DNA of 64,000 nt from positions 1,426,001-1,490,000 of the forward strand of contig NW_024881532.1 of assembly GCF_019059575.1 (NCBI RefSeq). Direction: 5' to 3'. The notes under the pieces were generated by a model. The model saw nothing but the letters and a program-made list of their open reading frames with translations. It made no database searches and was not told the DNA's origin. Positions 1 through 12,374 of the stretch are shown one piece after another. This DNA is from Amphibalanus amphitrite (lineage: Eukaryota > Arthropoda > Thecostraca > Balanomorpha > Balanidae). The position numbers and the translations under genes are program-made. Positions within the stretch are counted from its first letter, which is position 1, and each line of letters begins with the position of its first letter.

Positions 1-314
1 CGCCTATCTTGTCCGCCCCTTAGACTGAACGTGTTGCTGCTTCTGTGACGCTTGTATACATTTGTCTTTTTGTGGGTGTCTTCCTGACGCTGTTTGACCG
101 GATGATATGTTTGTCGGCTGTCTGTATGTGGGTGTGAATCTATCTGTCAGTATGTGACTATGCATCTGTCGTCACATGTCTGTGTATCGGTCTGTTTCAC
201 TGACGGTGCGCAAGATTGCAACTGTCGCCTGTCTGTCTCTACCCTCACCTGTGCCGCTGTCTCCGACGCTCCGTGACCAGTCTGACGGTGATTTACCGAT
301 CTCTATGTCGCCAG

Positions 315-670
315 GTATGGCCGAGCTGGTGTTCAGCACTATTCAGTCTGCCGACATCGACATCCGGCCAGAGATGTACAAGCACATCGTGCTCTCGGGC
401 GGCAGCACCATGTACCCGGGCCTGCCGTCGCGGCTCGAACGCGAGATCAAACAGCTCTACCTGGAGCGGGTACTCGGTGGCGACGCCGAGAAGCTGGCCA
501 AGTTCAAGATCCGCATCGAGGACCCGCCGCGCCGCAAGGACATGGTGTTTATCGGCGGCTCGGTGCTGGCCGACGTGATGAAGGACAAGGAGAACTTCTG
601 GATCACGCGAGAGGAGTACGCCGAGAAGGGCGTCCGCTGCCTGGACAAGCTGGGCATGCGCGTCAGCTAA
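315..670 (+). CDS. Arp2: Actin-related protein 2 (Arp2), C-terminal exon (partial gene)
   Basis: This is the last coding exon of Arp2, the ATP-binding core subunit of the Arp2/3 complex that nucleates branched actin filaments in the cytoplasm. The acceptor is CCAG at 311-314. The exon supplies two bases of a split Gly codon, then reads [20 protein letters not shown] and runs about 118 codons to TAA at 668-670. Conserved actin-fold signatures are visible: [20 protein letters not shown] (the nucleotide-binding loop), the Arp2-type stretch [19 protein letters not shown], and the C-terminal helix [13 protein letters not shown]. The IEDPPRRK segment separates Arp2 from conventional actin and Arp3. 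All earlier exons lie before the window. The next gene, PA2G4, is on the opposite strand, tail-to-tail. Confidence 0.95.
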
Positions 671-2362
671 GGCTGGCGCCGCGCACGTCCGTAGAATCGT
701 TCGGCGCAGACGGAACAAATTAATCTGGAGAGGCTGATGCGGGCGCGGAGCCGACCGCGGCCGCACAGCGAGGCCAGCACCGCGCTGGGGAGACTGCGAC
801 ACTCCGGGCGGGACGGCTGGGCAGTGTATTGCTGCCGTTCCGCAGCCGTTTCTTCGGATGAATAATTTTGAATGGAGATGCCTTTTTGAGGCGGGAGCTT
901 GTTATTCGTGTGAACCAACTAAATCTTATACCGCTGGAGCCGAGTGAAGGCCAAAGTTTTACTTCTTCAGGTGAAATGCACAACACAGTGAAAGTTCGTC
1001 CGGAGCGAACGCTATTTAAGCTTGATTACGTGGTCGCCTGGTGAAATGAGATAGTATCAATCGTGCGCGTGAAATGAACGCCAGCGTTGCGAATCAGGAC
1101 AGACCTCGGTCGCGTCAGATATGCGCTGCCGCCGACCGCGGTGTCTGCTTGTATCGATCAGTCGTTGTTGAATATGCTAGTGGACTTCGGTGGCTCTGCC
1201 AAGGTTATTGTGATTTTGATATCTGCGCGTGCGCCTGAATCAGCGTCGGCCGAGCTGCGGCGCGCCGCCTCCCGGCGGGCTGTGCGTGCTCTCTGATTCC
1301 GCTTGTGCTTGTGGCGGGCCGGGCGGGGCGCAGCCTCCATTCCACTGTGGACGCCCAGCCCAGTCTACTGCTCCTTACCGAGTCTACCGAGAGGGAGAGA
1401 GTCGCCGGCCAGCTCAGTACGGGCCCGCGCTTCGTATAATAAACACGTTGTTTCAGACGATCTGTGTGTGACGGTTTTGGTGGATGGAATGATCGTAGTG
1501 GGCAGTGGGCTTTGGTCACCAGTTTTCTGGAGGATTTATTGATCGTTGGTGCCGGGCCCCTGGAGGTGAAGCCATCCCGGAAGGAATATCAAAGCATCGC
1601 TTGTGTTCGTCAATGTCACTCACATACACCGGAAAAAAGATGTTCTCATGTTCGCACTTTACGATAAGATATTCGCATCCTGGCTCATAGATGCCCTAAA
1701 TCTTTCGTAGTCATAGAGTGTTGCCAATTGCGATCGCCTTACGGCTATCGGTGTTGGGTGGGGACACGGACCGATTGTTGTGCGGGTTTTCAAACTGACA
1801 TTTCGGTGGAGGCACACCGACGCGATTATGAGTTTTTGCAGCACAGGTGAGTACGGTTAGCGGCGAGGCATATCGACGGTGGGCGCCCGGTTAAAACGAG
1901 CAAACTGAGGTCACGGAACGCTGATGGGCGGGGCAGGCAAACCAGAATTAGTGGAAGCGGCGGTGCGCGGTAAGCGGGGCGGCGGACCGGCGGTGCTTAG
2001 GAAACTCGAGCACCGTTCGAAGAGGAAGACAGACCGGTGACGGACGGTGGTTTTGGGGAGACGGACCGGCCATAGGCGAAGCGGTCGAACCGGCCATGTC
2101 TACCGCCGGTAGACGGACCGGCGGATGTCACCGCAGACGGCGCGCCCTATCGCCGCCGGAAGTGAGTCACGGGGTGACGTTCACACGTTCACCACCCGGC
2201 GCTGGAGACGGGCTTCGGCCGTTAAGGGGGGAGGGGGAGAGGAGGTGCCGTTTATCGTAAGAGCAACGTCGGACAGTCGAGTTTGAACCCATTGTAGTGT
2301 AATATTGAACACCGATCACCGCATCCCATACGTCATCGGTGTAATCTTTACCAGCCGGCAAC
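671..2362. other. Arp2 3'UTR and intergenic DNA
   Basis: After the Arp2 stop there is a likely 3'UTR to about 1460, then non-coding sequence. Between about 1970 and 2130 the motif GACGGACCGGC and relatives recur irregularly, a degenerate GC-rich tandem repeat. The open frames here show no family resemblance and no coding-like codon pattern, so I call no gene. Confidence 0.5.
1438..1443 (+). terminator. Poly(A) signal candidate for Arp2
   Basis: AATAAA lies about 770 bases after the Arp2 stop. It is the first canonical hexamer I see downstream on this strand. Confidence 0.5.
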
Positions 2363-2551
2363 ATGCGCCCCAGGATAGTTGTGCGGAAATCATTCTACAT
2401 CAACAGACTCCCACAGCCCACTACACACATGGCGACACCTCTCGCCACCCCACATGACTCGGTAACTAACGCAACATACGGTGATGACATCACGGCTCAA
2501 CACCAACTGATGAGCTCCGGAGACGCTTATATCAATCAGCGCTATGCCCAG

Positions 2552-2861
2552 GTTTGAGCGCTCAAACTCCACTCTGAGCGCCGCCCCCCGCCCCAGCCAC
2601 CTGGTGGGTGACCTCGTGGCGTCAGAAGTGCCGTCAAAGGTATCCCGGCTCGGCAGCACAGGTGCGCCCACTCCCAGCCCGGTCGACACGGCGGCGGCGG
2701 CGGCGGCGCTCGGCTCCGCGGGGGTATCTGGGTCGGTGCCACGTCGCCGGAGTCAGTGCTCTGGTGCGGGCAGCGGCGGCGATCCGATGGAAATGACGAC
2801 TCCGTACACACCGGTGTATCGCAGCTCGCAGTACGAATCGACCACGATATGCGCACAGTAG
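2552..2861 (+). CDS. Candidate terminal exon of an unrecognised protein
   Basis: An open frame runs to TAG at 2859-2861 and ends YTPVYRSSQYESTTICAQ. Codon choice resembles the real exons nearby (CTG, GTG, GAC, CGC, GCG). It contains Ser/Pro-rich sequence and an alanine run encoded by GCG repeats. A possible acceptor (CCCAG at 2547-2551) precedes FERSNSTLSAA. A second open frame in another phase (2363-2557, ending INQRYAQV) abuts it. The two could be exons or a frameshifted pair. An ATTAAA at 3291-3296 could be its poly(A) signal. I do not recognise the protein and cannot place a 5' exon, so it could also be chance. Confidence 0.3.
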
Positions 2862-3601
2862 ACTTGCCCAGTGTAGGATAGTCTGATCATTGTACCGGCT
2901 CGTTTACCTTAATGACTAGCAACTCTTTTAACAACTTTGTAGCTTATTATTGACGGCCAAACAATCAAGGGGTGACTGGGCACCTGGCTGGAAAGGATAA
3001 GGTACCCCGGTCGGTGTTACTAGGTGAGCTCAGTCATCACTGTTCGATACAAAGGTTTTTTTCCTTGTCGCGGGCAGTGGGATACTGTAATTTAATGCAA
3101 GTGGAGGAAACACCAGCGGGTGTGCCTTCGATTCATGACGGAATGTAGCCTATTAATCAGCTGATATTCACTAGATTCGGCAGGTATGGACCTGTTCGAT
3201 TTGGCTGAAAATCGGTGACAACAACGACCACCCCCACCCCTACGACCGTTCATAATCGTCGAATCGGCGAATTGCAATGTAACAACGGGCTATTAAAAGG
3301 CTGTGTATTAGACATCTCAGAATGTGAACTAATGACTTGCTCTTCAGTCACTGGTGACACAGTCAGTCATTGATCAAGTAAGATCGAGCCAGGCTAGAAA
3401 CATTTTAACTCGGCGAACAAAAGAGCATGTCAGAACGAAAAAACTTTGCAGCTGTTTTGCGAAGAGTTGAAACGAAACCCTCACCACCATCCTCCATGCA
3501 CGCCAACGCCCATCGCTAAAAAGAAACAACCCTCCTGGAATCTTCAATCAGCCAGCGAGCCACAACCTCTCCAAGTTGAGAAAACACTTTCACAAAATCC
3601 C

Positions 3602-3607
3602 TTTATT
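3602..3607 (-). terminator. Poly(A) signal candidate for PA2G4
   Basis: TTTATT on the plus strand reads AATAAA on the minus strand, about 215 bases past the PA2G4 stop. Confidence 0.6.
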
Positions 3608-3821
3608 GTTCCTCCTGTTGCGTGATGTAAAAGAGCCAAACCAACCAAACACCTTATTAGCACAGAAGCAGTATGGATTGATGCTCGCTCGTGGCGCGGG
3701 CCAGCGGTGGCGTTGTACTGTTCCTGCGGCCGGCGCGGCCGGCAGTGGCGAACCGTCGCACCGGCGTGCCACGGAGGAGAGCAGCAGGGAGGGACCTCGG
3801 CGCGCGCGCGGCGCCACGCCG

Positions 3822-6800
3822 CTAGTCCTTGGACACGGGCACCGCCTGCGGCGCAGCGCCGGACGCCTTCTTCTTCTTCTTGTTGGCACTTTTCTTGTCG
3901 AGCGGAGTTGCTAGCAGGGACTGTGAAAAGAGGAATGGGTGAGTGTAACGATCTAAAATGCCACATGAGACGCCCGCCCATAAAATGCATGATCCCGGCC
4001 AAATCGAAAATACGGAAAAGTTTGCTATAGCTTACGTTTGCTTAAGCCTTTGACGGTCTGACAAGAAACGATGAATTGACACACCCAAGCTTAACACGTT
4101 CATCAGGAAGCAAAAAAAAAAAAAAAAAAAAATCCTACGATGGACACACTGCAGGCAAAATACCTAGCGGTAAAACTGCTGCAATTACTTTTCCAGAAAG
4201 AAAACTACCGCAAAATGAAAAAGCAATGCCATATTTTTATATACGCTAGATCTGGTTCCATTTCGGCCACGTTATCTATGCCTTAGCTTGACCAGTCCGA
4301 TCCCTCCCACCTCCTCTTCCCCAGGCGTACCTTGGCGTCCTCGTCCTGGATCGAGTGCTCTGACTGACATGTCTCCGGGTCGAAGGGCACTCCGGTGATC
4401 TTGCGCGTGCCGTTGGGCATCAGGAGGATGGTCGACTTGAACTGGGCCACCAGTTGGTCTGCGAGGTTCGGACGGGGTCGGTAATCGGCTCGTCAGCTCG
4501 GGTGAACTCTTTCCCAAAATATCCCGGCATGAAATTGTGAGAATAGCATCCGATTCATGCCACTGCGTTCGTTTGGTGAAATGCTTTTTTTATTTTGACG
4601 GTAAACGCTTCGAGCATAATTTAAGATTGTTAAGAGCACAATATCCCATTTCTCGAAGAACTTCCTCCCACACGCACACAAATTGTTATGTTCCAATGAT
4701 AAGTTGAACGATGTCGATATCGATAGTTAGTTCAAGCCTTGCACGTCCGTTGCAGGCTTCAGAATCTGCAGAGCGACGCGCTATCTTATCGTGCAGGACG
4801 GTGCAGTTACTTTTGACGCGTGACGCAACAGTAAACATTGAGACGCGAGCCTCACAGCCCTGTACAGGACTCGATATCGACCCACGTCGGACAGCCGATA
4901 CGCACCTGACTTTTCGTAGAGGACCTGGAACGGCTCTATTAACCTGTGGTTGACACACTCGACCACGCCTAGCTTCGCCTTCTTCTCGTCATCCATTATC
5001 CTGTGGGTGGAGAGCGGAGTCCGGTCGTCAGACACAGCAGAAGCCAGAAATTACTCATGTTTACATAGCTACACAGTGCACAGTGCACAGTGCACAACTC
5101 TATCTCGTTCGTGCTTGAACCTAATCGTATTCCGCTCCAGACGAGTTCAGAATTTATTGATTAAAACCAACGTCTCACCAAGAATGGACTCTGACACCTC
5201 GACAACCGTATGTTGCGGCTGCTGACTGAATGTGGGCAATCACGCGATGGTGGTTGAATGTCGTCATCAACGGAAACTCGGCCAGACAAAAATAATAAAC
5301 GCAGTTACTGCGAACGCACCTGAGGTTGAACGGCATAGTACCACACTTCTTGTTGACTTGCGAGAGGAACTCGCGTGATGTCTTCATCTTGAGACTGTAC
5401 ACTTCGTCGGTTTTCTTGTAGACTGTGGTGCGTGCGTCTAGCTCCCGTGCCTGTCAAATGAAGCGAATATGAGTCAGCTTACACGGCACCTAGAAGTGCT
5501 TCACCTATATTTTATACACGACGCACTAGTTAGTTACCCTTGCTTTCGCTTTTACGTAAGTGCACTGCCGACATCACAAAACTGCCGTTTCTACACTCAA
5601 AATCTTTTGCAGGGCGGTCACACACGTGCAATGCCGTCCTTTGGCTTCCAAAAACGCAAACTACATATTGACCTCCCATCAGCCTGTCATCGCACAATCC
5701 CTCCCGGCCTGTTTTCGTCCCTCGCTCCCCGACCTGCACCCTACTCAGTCTCCAGCGTTCCACCACGTACCGTTCCCTCGCCGGTGGAGATAAGTACGTC
5801 GAGGCCGTACACCTCGTGTTTCTCAAAGTCGCACTTCTCGTGCTCTTTGCGCTGGCCCTCGTTCGGGTTCTGGATGATTGTCTTCTCGCCGTTGATAACG
5901 TTCTGTTTCAGCTGGTGCGACAGCATGCCCTCGATCGGCTTCGTTTTGAACTCGCTGGCGATCTTGGTCACCATATCGGTCACGGTGTAGTTCTGCCGGC
6001 ACAGACAAGATGATGGTAACAGGGTCGTTTTAGCGAGCAGACCACACAAAGTTCTAGGTGCGGAGGACCGACAAAACCATATCACCATCGGAGCTCCATT
6101 ATTAGCCAGAGTTGATCACATAAACGCTGTTGTAACTATTACTAACGAGCATCGCATCGACGGGAAAACAGGTTGTTGTTATTTGTTTGTTGGGGTTAGG
6201 GGCGCGCCGACTACAAGGTCATTTTGCGCCTATGAAAAAACTAACATTATGCTACCGTCTACACTACACTACAAACCTTCCCCGTCGCACCGGGCCTTCT
6301 CCGTCATTTCACTGACCTCCTGACCCGGCTTGGTGAGCCGGAGCGCCGCCTCGAAGGCGTAGTGGGCCGCCAGCAGCACATCTGCCTTGCGTCCCGTCAC
6401 CTTGTTCTCCTTACCGGCGCCCACCACCAGACTGTGCGCCACTACCGCCGGGAAGCCGTCCACGTGACTGCCCAGGTCACTGCGGAGGCGGCGAGTGGGC
6501 GTCAGTGCCAGCCGGTAACACGTGGGGTACACCGCACAGGTACAAACTGGTTACTACACAGGCGCGAGCCACACGGGTCATGGGTTACAGGATCATGATC
6601 GAGGACTTTTATCCCAATTAGATTTAGGTCAGCTGTGGCATCTAAAAAAATGCATCTTGTCTAGATCAGGCAACATGAAACTAAAGTAGCACCATAAAGT
6701 ACAATTTCCACTTTCCACTTTCAACAATCACTCAGCTTCCATCAACATGATGCCACATAAAACATCACCAAAAGTAAGTTCTTTTAACCCTCGCACGACC

Positions 6801-9800
6801 AGGCCATTTCTCATAACACGAACGACCAGGGGGGGGGGTTGTTACGACCCCCCCCCCCTGGCGTTTCGAAACGGAAGGTCGTAGAGCTTAGCGGAAAAAA
6901 ACAAAGGATTGCTCTCAACGAGATCTCGCGATTGGTGGTATATTTTTTGGTCCTAGGTCAACATTTGACCTACTTATGACCGGTCAAAGGTCAAATTTTC
7001 CGAAAAAATCAAACTTTTTCAACTTTCCGCGGCGATTGCGGCAAAACGGTGGGAGATATCGACTTGAAACCTTCACTATCGTGTTCCTTGATCAATTCTC
7101 TATCGTTTGGTATGTATTTCGTTTCCCTAGCTCTAAAAATGGCGCGTTGGGAGCGCCGGAAGTCCGCAAGGTCACAGTCGGCGGCAGAAATTCGAAAAAT
7201 CAAAATTTAAATTTTTGAAATCTGATTGTATTTTTGGATTTGGGAGGTCCATTTGCTCCCTATAGAAGCTAATATTGCTGCATATTCCCATTGAGGTGAC
7301 AAGAATTAGCAAAATAGTGGTTCGGGCGCTTTTCAAAAATAGTACCAGACGCTGTTCCTCTTGTGACGTCATAGCTCCGTGACCTGACCTGACCCGGTCA
7401 ATTTTCTTGCACCACACGATAGCCAATGCTTGCCCCAACATGCATGGGAAGTTTCATCATGATCCATCAAACAATGTGGGTATCACCGGCAGAAAACCTA
7501 GGGATTCGGCGCACACGTTTGGTAACTGTCGGCCGGAGGCTGTACCTCTTATGACGTCATAACTCCGTGACCTGACATGACCCGATCATTTTTTTTTCGG
7601 CAAAAGATGCGCAAAGGTTGCCCCAGAGGGTATTGAAAATTTCAGCCCGCTACGACAAGCCGTTTAGCGTGCACTTCGAAAAAACCTCAGGGGGGGGGGG
7701 GTTGATACAACCCCCCCCCCCTAGGCGTTCTAGGGTTAAGAGGGATGTGGAGTCAGAGTCGGAGTCACCGAAAATCCATCGACTCCGCAGCCCTGCTGGC
7801 TACTTATAACAAGAAGCAAACATCTACTGACATTAGTAACCTCACACTGCACAGAAACCGCGGGAGGTCGTAGATGCGTATCGGCGGGCAGCCGACCCAA
7901 GAGACCTGCCCACACCCAGTCACGGCGGTAAGAAACCATCTCAGCTTTCAGTCACGCAACAACCGCCCACCTCCCCCGTCCGACAGCTCCTCCCCACTGG
8001 AGGAAAGTCCAGTGGGGGGAGGGGGACCGGAACGCGGCCGAAGCCAAGCGACCGAGACCGACAAACAGCGACACCTATATCCAAGCTGTAAAAATCCGGA
8101 AGTATTACTTGTATGTCAAGGGCGGTGTCTCACCGACGCCGCCAGCGCATTTCGCGAGCTGACGTCATACTTGTGGTAGTATTGGAGCTGCTATGGGCTT
8201 GTTAATGTTTGCATGGAAACCCAAACTGCCATGTGTGCTGGCAGCGTCGGTGAAACACCACCCAGGACGTCGTTTTAAGCGCGAGATGACCGTCTTTGCT
8301 ACGACTTTTCAGCATAAATGACTAACGGCGAATCAGGTCATTTTTAACTGTCTGAGCTAGCCGTTGGTGGCTGTTTATGGCTGCATCTGAGGTATGTCTG
8401 CATCTAAACTGACATTTTCACCAGGTCTCCGTCGGCCAGCGTCGTATCCGGATCCGAGTTGAGAGGCGAGTAGTGACCGATGCAGTGGTTGACGGCCACG
8501 CACGTCGGAAACGCGATACCTGGCCCACGAGCAGAGCGCGTCAGTCACGGCCAACAGCGCTGGCACATGTGCCGATTGGTGGGTGTGATGTGAGGTGTGC
8601 AACCAGATGTCAACACACAGGTAAATTGCAATGAGAAACAGGACAGGTGTTTAATCTATTGGAACAAAGCAGATGCAGACAGATAACATACCAAAATGTT
8701 TGTGATGTCAATAAACCTCAGAATCAGAGAATCAGATGTTTAATCTTATTCATTGTCATTGACCAAATAACCTAAAAATTAATGGTGCCTGGTACAAACA
8801 TGTTTATTTTTAATTTACAATAGATAAACTAGCACCCTTGTAAACAGCAGCAGATTGTATGCTATACAAGTTACCTTTCTTGAGGTTCTTGTCTTTTCTG
8901 TAGACTTTGGCCAATTCTTCTTCCATGCAGGCATCTCCTGCCTTGCAAAGCTCCCTCACTGAAGCTCCAGCAACACACTTTGCAATGATTGCTTTCAGGG
9001 CCTCTGTGAATCACACACATGATATAGTACATTAATTTGCCATGTTTGCTCATGCTTGATAATAATGCTTAGACATAATACCATATAAACAATATGCCAA
9101 ACAGAAAATATTTTACATTTTTCTACCAGCATTTGTAAGCATATTCATTTGTCCTAGTTAGGAGTAAATGATACAAGGAAAGAGCCATTCATAAAATAGG
9201 TAGGTTACATCTTCCCAATGAAAAACTAATGTGTTGAAAAATGACTTTAATTCATTCAGATATTGCTGTCAGTTAACTTTCCCAAATGTATTCCAGTTAA
9301 AAGAAAATGCTGGCAAAATTTTAGTGCCTATATTGTCAACTGGTTTTCAATAAAACATTTGCAGGGTTTATATACCAGGGTCAATAAATTCACAAGTAGA
9401 GATAATATTGGAAGTTAAATTAGGCAATAAAACTGCCTTTAAAGCAGACAAATTATATAAAGAAAAACAACTGAAAACAAGTTGTCAAGAGTATGGTATC
9501 AAGATAACTAAGCAAGCAAAACACTGGCACTCAGTTACACACTTATTTGCTGTGAACCATATCAATATTAGGAATTCAGTACTCATGTTATTATGAAAGA
9601 ACAAAGTTACCATTTAAACTGCATATATGATATTGGAGTTAATAACCTTGCTATCTTATCATTATTCATTCTGAAAGGCATGAAAAATCGCAGGAAAGTA
9701 GGTACATTTACATGAAGTCAAGCAGTTTTGAAAGTGAGGTTGCGTAGCATTTATCAGCTATCTGATCAATGGTAATTTATGTAAAATTATGATCCAAATG

Positions 9801-10344
9801 GAATTTTTAACAGATTTTATATTAAATTGGCTAAAGTTACAGTAAATTAACTAGCCAGAAATAATCTACAAACATATGGAGCCATATAAATGTCACTGAG
9901 CGACATTGCCCACAACGCATACTGTTGTTGATGTAAGCCACTTGATAAGAGGGGACAACTAGAAGTGAAATTTACCATGAGGTTAGCGATGTAATGCTGA
10001 CCCACTTAAACCGAGATTTTTTCATCTTGATCTGCATTAAAAAAATCCATATGCTGTATATAAATTTGAATGCTCCAAAGCCTCATACGCAGACTACACC
10101 TGACAAAGTGGTACAAAAAACAATGGAAGCTTAATATATAAAAAACAAAGTTATTTGCAAAACCGGAAATTAGGTAAAATAATCGACGCAACGTGCTTCG
10201 ACAAATCTAGCGCCCACGATGCTTTCACCTAAACGTAAGATCCGTGAACTTACTGTTGGTAACTTCAGCTGCCGTCTGATATTTAGTGACCACGACATCC
10301 TCAGCAATAGTCTTCTCCTGCTCATCTTCCTCCTTGGACGCCAT
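3822..10344 (-). CDS. PA2G4: Proliferation-associated protein 2G4 / EBP1 (complete, 9 exons)
   Basis: PA2G4/EBP1 has the methionine-aminopeptidase (pita-bread) fold without catalysis. It binds ribosomes and RNA and affects growth and transcription. Exons (minus strand) are 10344-10254, 9003-8875, 8519-8414, 6479-6317, 5992-5771, 5450-5320, 5000-4906, 4458-4331 and 3920-3822. Phases agree at every join and the product is 387 aa (human 394). Diagnostic segments are [15 protein letters not shown] at the N-terminus, [71 protein letters not shown] and [13 protein letters not shown]. The position of a MetAP metal-binding Asp is not conserved in FPAVVAHS, as expected for a non-catalytic family member. 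The C-terminus carries the lysine cluster [12 protein letters not shown], typical of EBP1 RNA/nucleolar binding. A TTTGCAG acceptor just before the ATG suggests an additional 5'UTR exon. Confidence 0.95.
6788..7735. mobile_element. piggyBac-like non-autonomous element (TTAA target)
   Basis: A 948-bp element lies in the third PA2G4 intron, flanked by TTAA at 6784-6787 and 7736-7739. Its ends are inverted: the left begins CCCTCGCACGACCAGG and the right, reverse-complemented, begins CCCTAGAACGCCTAGG (12 of 16 match). TTAA duplication with CCCT-type ends is the piggyBac pattern. Just inside each end is a G-tract/C-tract hairpin, around 6831-6860 and 7690-7721. The interior holds a direct repeat of about 50 bp (about 7357-7411 and 7547-7600) containing TGACGTCATA and CTCCGTGACCTGAC. 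No transposase is present. Confidence 0.7.
7741..7795. mobile_element. Remnant of a GGAGTC-type hAT MITE
   Basis: This 55-bp piece touches the right end of the piggyBac-like element. It reads GGAGTCAGAGTCGGAGTC and ends GACTCCGCAGCCCTG, matching the complete copy at 31679-31914 in the ZMYND8 gene, including the shared word CACCGAAAATCCATC. There is no clear target duplication, so it is probably truncated. Confidence 0.55.
7987..8021. repeat. Short hairpin in PA2G4 intron
   Basis: CTCCTCCCCACTGGA (7987-8001) pairs with TCCAGTGGGGGGAG around a 6-base loop, with one bulge or mismatch. Confidence 0.55.
8124..8259. repeat. Inverted repeat with 23-base arms
   Basis: The left arm 8124-8146 begins GGTGTCTCACCGACGC. 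It pairs with the right arm 8237-8259 at 21 of 23 positions, across about 90 bases containing TGACGTCA. It looks like a tiny MITE or its remnant, but I found no convincing target-site duplication. Confidence 0.5.
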
Positions 10345-12374
10345 TTCTGCAAATAAAATTTGCCTTATACTAAAATTAAAACTCCACGGCGACCCGCCAA
10401 CAACATGCGAGCATGAGAAATGCAGTGTTCCCCTTAGTTCTGCAAATTGATTCACACAATGGCTATACACCTAGTGTTATTTCTAGCACCTAAATGTTTA
10501 TTTTTTTATTGTTTGTCATTGCTTTTTATTTAATAGTTCAAAATATATTTTATTTTATTTACATAAGAATATTAGCATCAAAAATTGACAAAAATACATA
10601 GTACAATGAAAATAAGCAAAAGTAAAAAAGGAGGGAAAATACTGTAAATAAACGTATAAGCTAAACCTAGCGGTATACAGCATAACTAGGGGTTAAAGTG
10701 ATCATTGTAAATGTTTTTGTTTAAAAATAAAAAAAAATTGCAAAATAATAAAAATAAATTAACAATTGACCATTCATTAACAATCGACATTAACTAACAA
10801 TCGACAATTCATCGTGAAATGCTTGCTGGCTTGCGTCGCTTGCGTCAAAGTACACTGCTTTTGTTTGTTTTATACATGGGGTACTTTTGTGATTTCGTCG
10901 TTTAGGTTACATCACGCAATAATTTTCATAATCAGGAAAAATATATTGGATGTGGGGTCGCTTATATGAATGAATTTAGGTGTATCCTACTGGGTGGTTT
11001 ATTAGTGGGCAAGTTAAAAGCCTTGGGATATTTAGCATTTGTTAGAAATCAAAATCAAAATAGTTCTTTTTTGCTTGATGTGATGGTCAAGCTGCTTTTG
11101 CGGAATTTGCTCCAATTGATTACCTTCTTTGTTCATCTTGATCTTCTGGGTTTCAAATTGACATGCTGTCATGCTGTTTAATTGTATCTTTTTTTATTTT
11201 TTTAATTTTCTTGTGTACCTATTTGTTACGAGTTTTCATTAGCTGCGCTTACATAGGTTTTGTTGCAAGCTTATAGCTCCGCCCAGTATGTTGCGAAAGA
11301 TGCCAATGGTGCTGTACAATTTATAAAATAATCCCCTCTAAATATACAAAGATCACTGCATCAGAATTATAGCAAAATAAATGAGCTAGAGCCTCTCAAA
11401 AATGCTATGCAAGCACAACTATTTGTTGATTGGGTGATACCTACTCTTTGTCTTACTTTCAGGATGCCTCCTTTTTAACCTCCTAATCTGCAACCGTGGC
11501 AAGAGCATACTTTACTCCTGAGTCCTGGTAGCACTGTTGGTAATGACAGTCTGAAGTAGGTACCTACCTACTGGTGTGGAGTGGAGTGGAGTTCACACCA
11601 CAATTAGCAGAGTGAGCAGGACCATTCACTGCTTCTTGTTCATAAGTCACAGTTTTGTAGGACAAGTAGACAGGTCCCAAAAGAACATTAATAAAATCAG
11701 CATTGCTAACAGGGGCATGCCCCATTGCTAGTTACAATAGAGCTAATTCATTGATCAAATGATGCTAAATGCAACAATGGCTTCCATTATTCGCAATGAG
11801 GTTAAATGTATTTGTTTTTATGCCTTTTTAGCATTTTCTTGGTAGTAAATATCTTAGTTTGGGTTAATTGTTGGAAGTTCATTGGTTCAATTATCTTATG
11901 TTATTTACAGATGGTCCTCTGTTTGGCCAACAATGTTCCCAAGAGTTTCTGTAACTGTCGATTCATGATGCTCATGGCTTCTTATTTCTTAATGTTTTCT
12001 AAGCCATGTTGACTATGCTACCTACTTATCAGTCTGCTCCACTGCTCCTAAAAAGTAATTGCACTCAGTGAAAGCAATTGGTCTGGCTCTTCTACTGTGT
12101 TGTTACTTTCCTAGACCTTTTTTCTGGAAAGAGCTGCCAGGATCCAGCCTCAATATCCCCTATTTATTTTTTCTAAATTTTGATCAGATGAACCAGTCAA
12201 TCACTTGGTGAGCAGTGAGCACTCATGCCTAACAGGTGGCTGATTCAGATTGATATGTCTGAGATAATATTTAAACTATGCTGTTATGTCTCTATTAACC
12301 AATGTAAAATCTGTCTGCTTTATATGCCTTCTTTCTCCCTGTACTTTCTTATTTGCTATGATTTTTGGGAGAGC
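10345..12374. other. AT-rich intergenic DNA upstream of PA2G4
   Basis: This stretch lies head-to-head between PA2G4 (minus) and the BAX-like gene (plus). It is strongly AT-rich, with T and A runs. Open frames are short, AT-driven and unlike the local coding style. The first few hundred bases should contain the PA2G4 promoter; I see no clear TATA box or CpG island. Confidence 0.5.
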
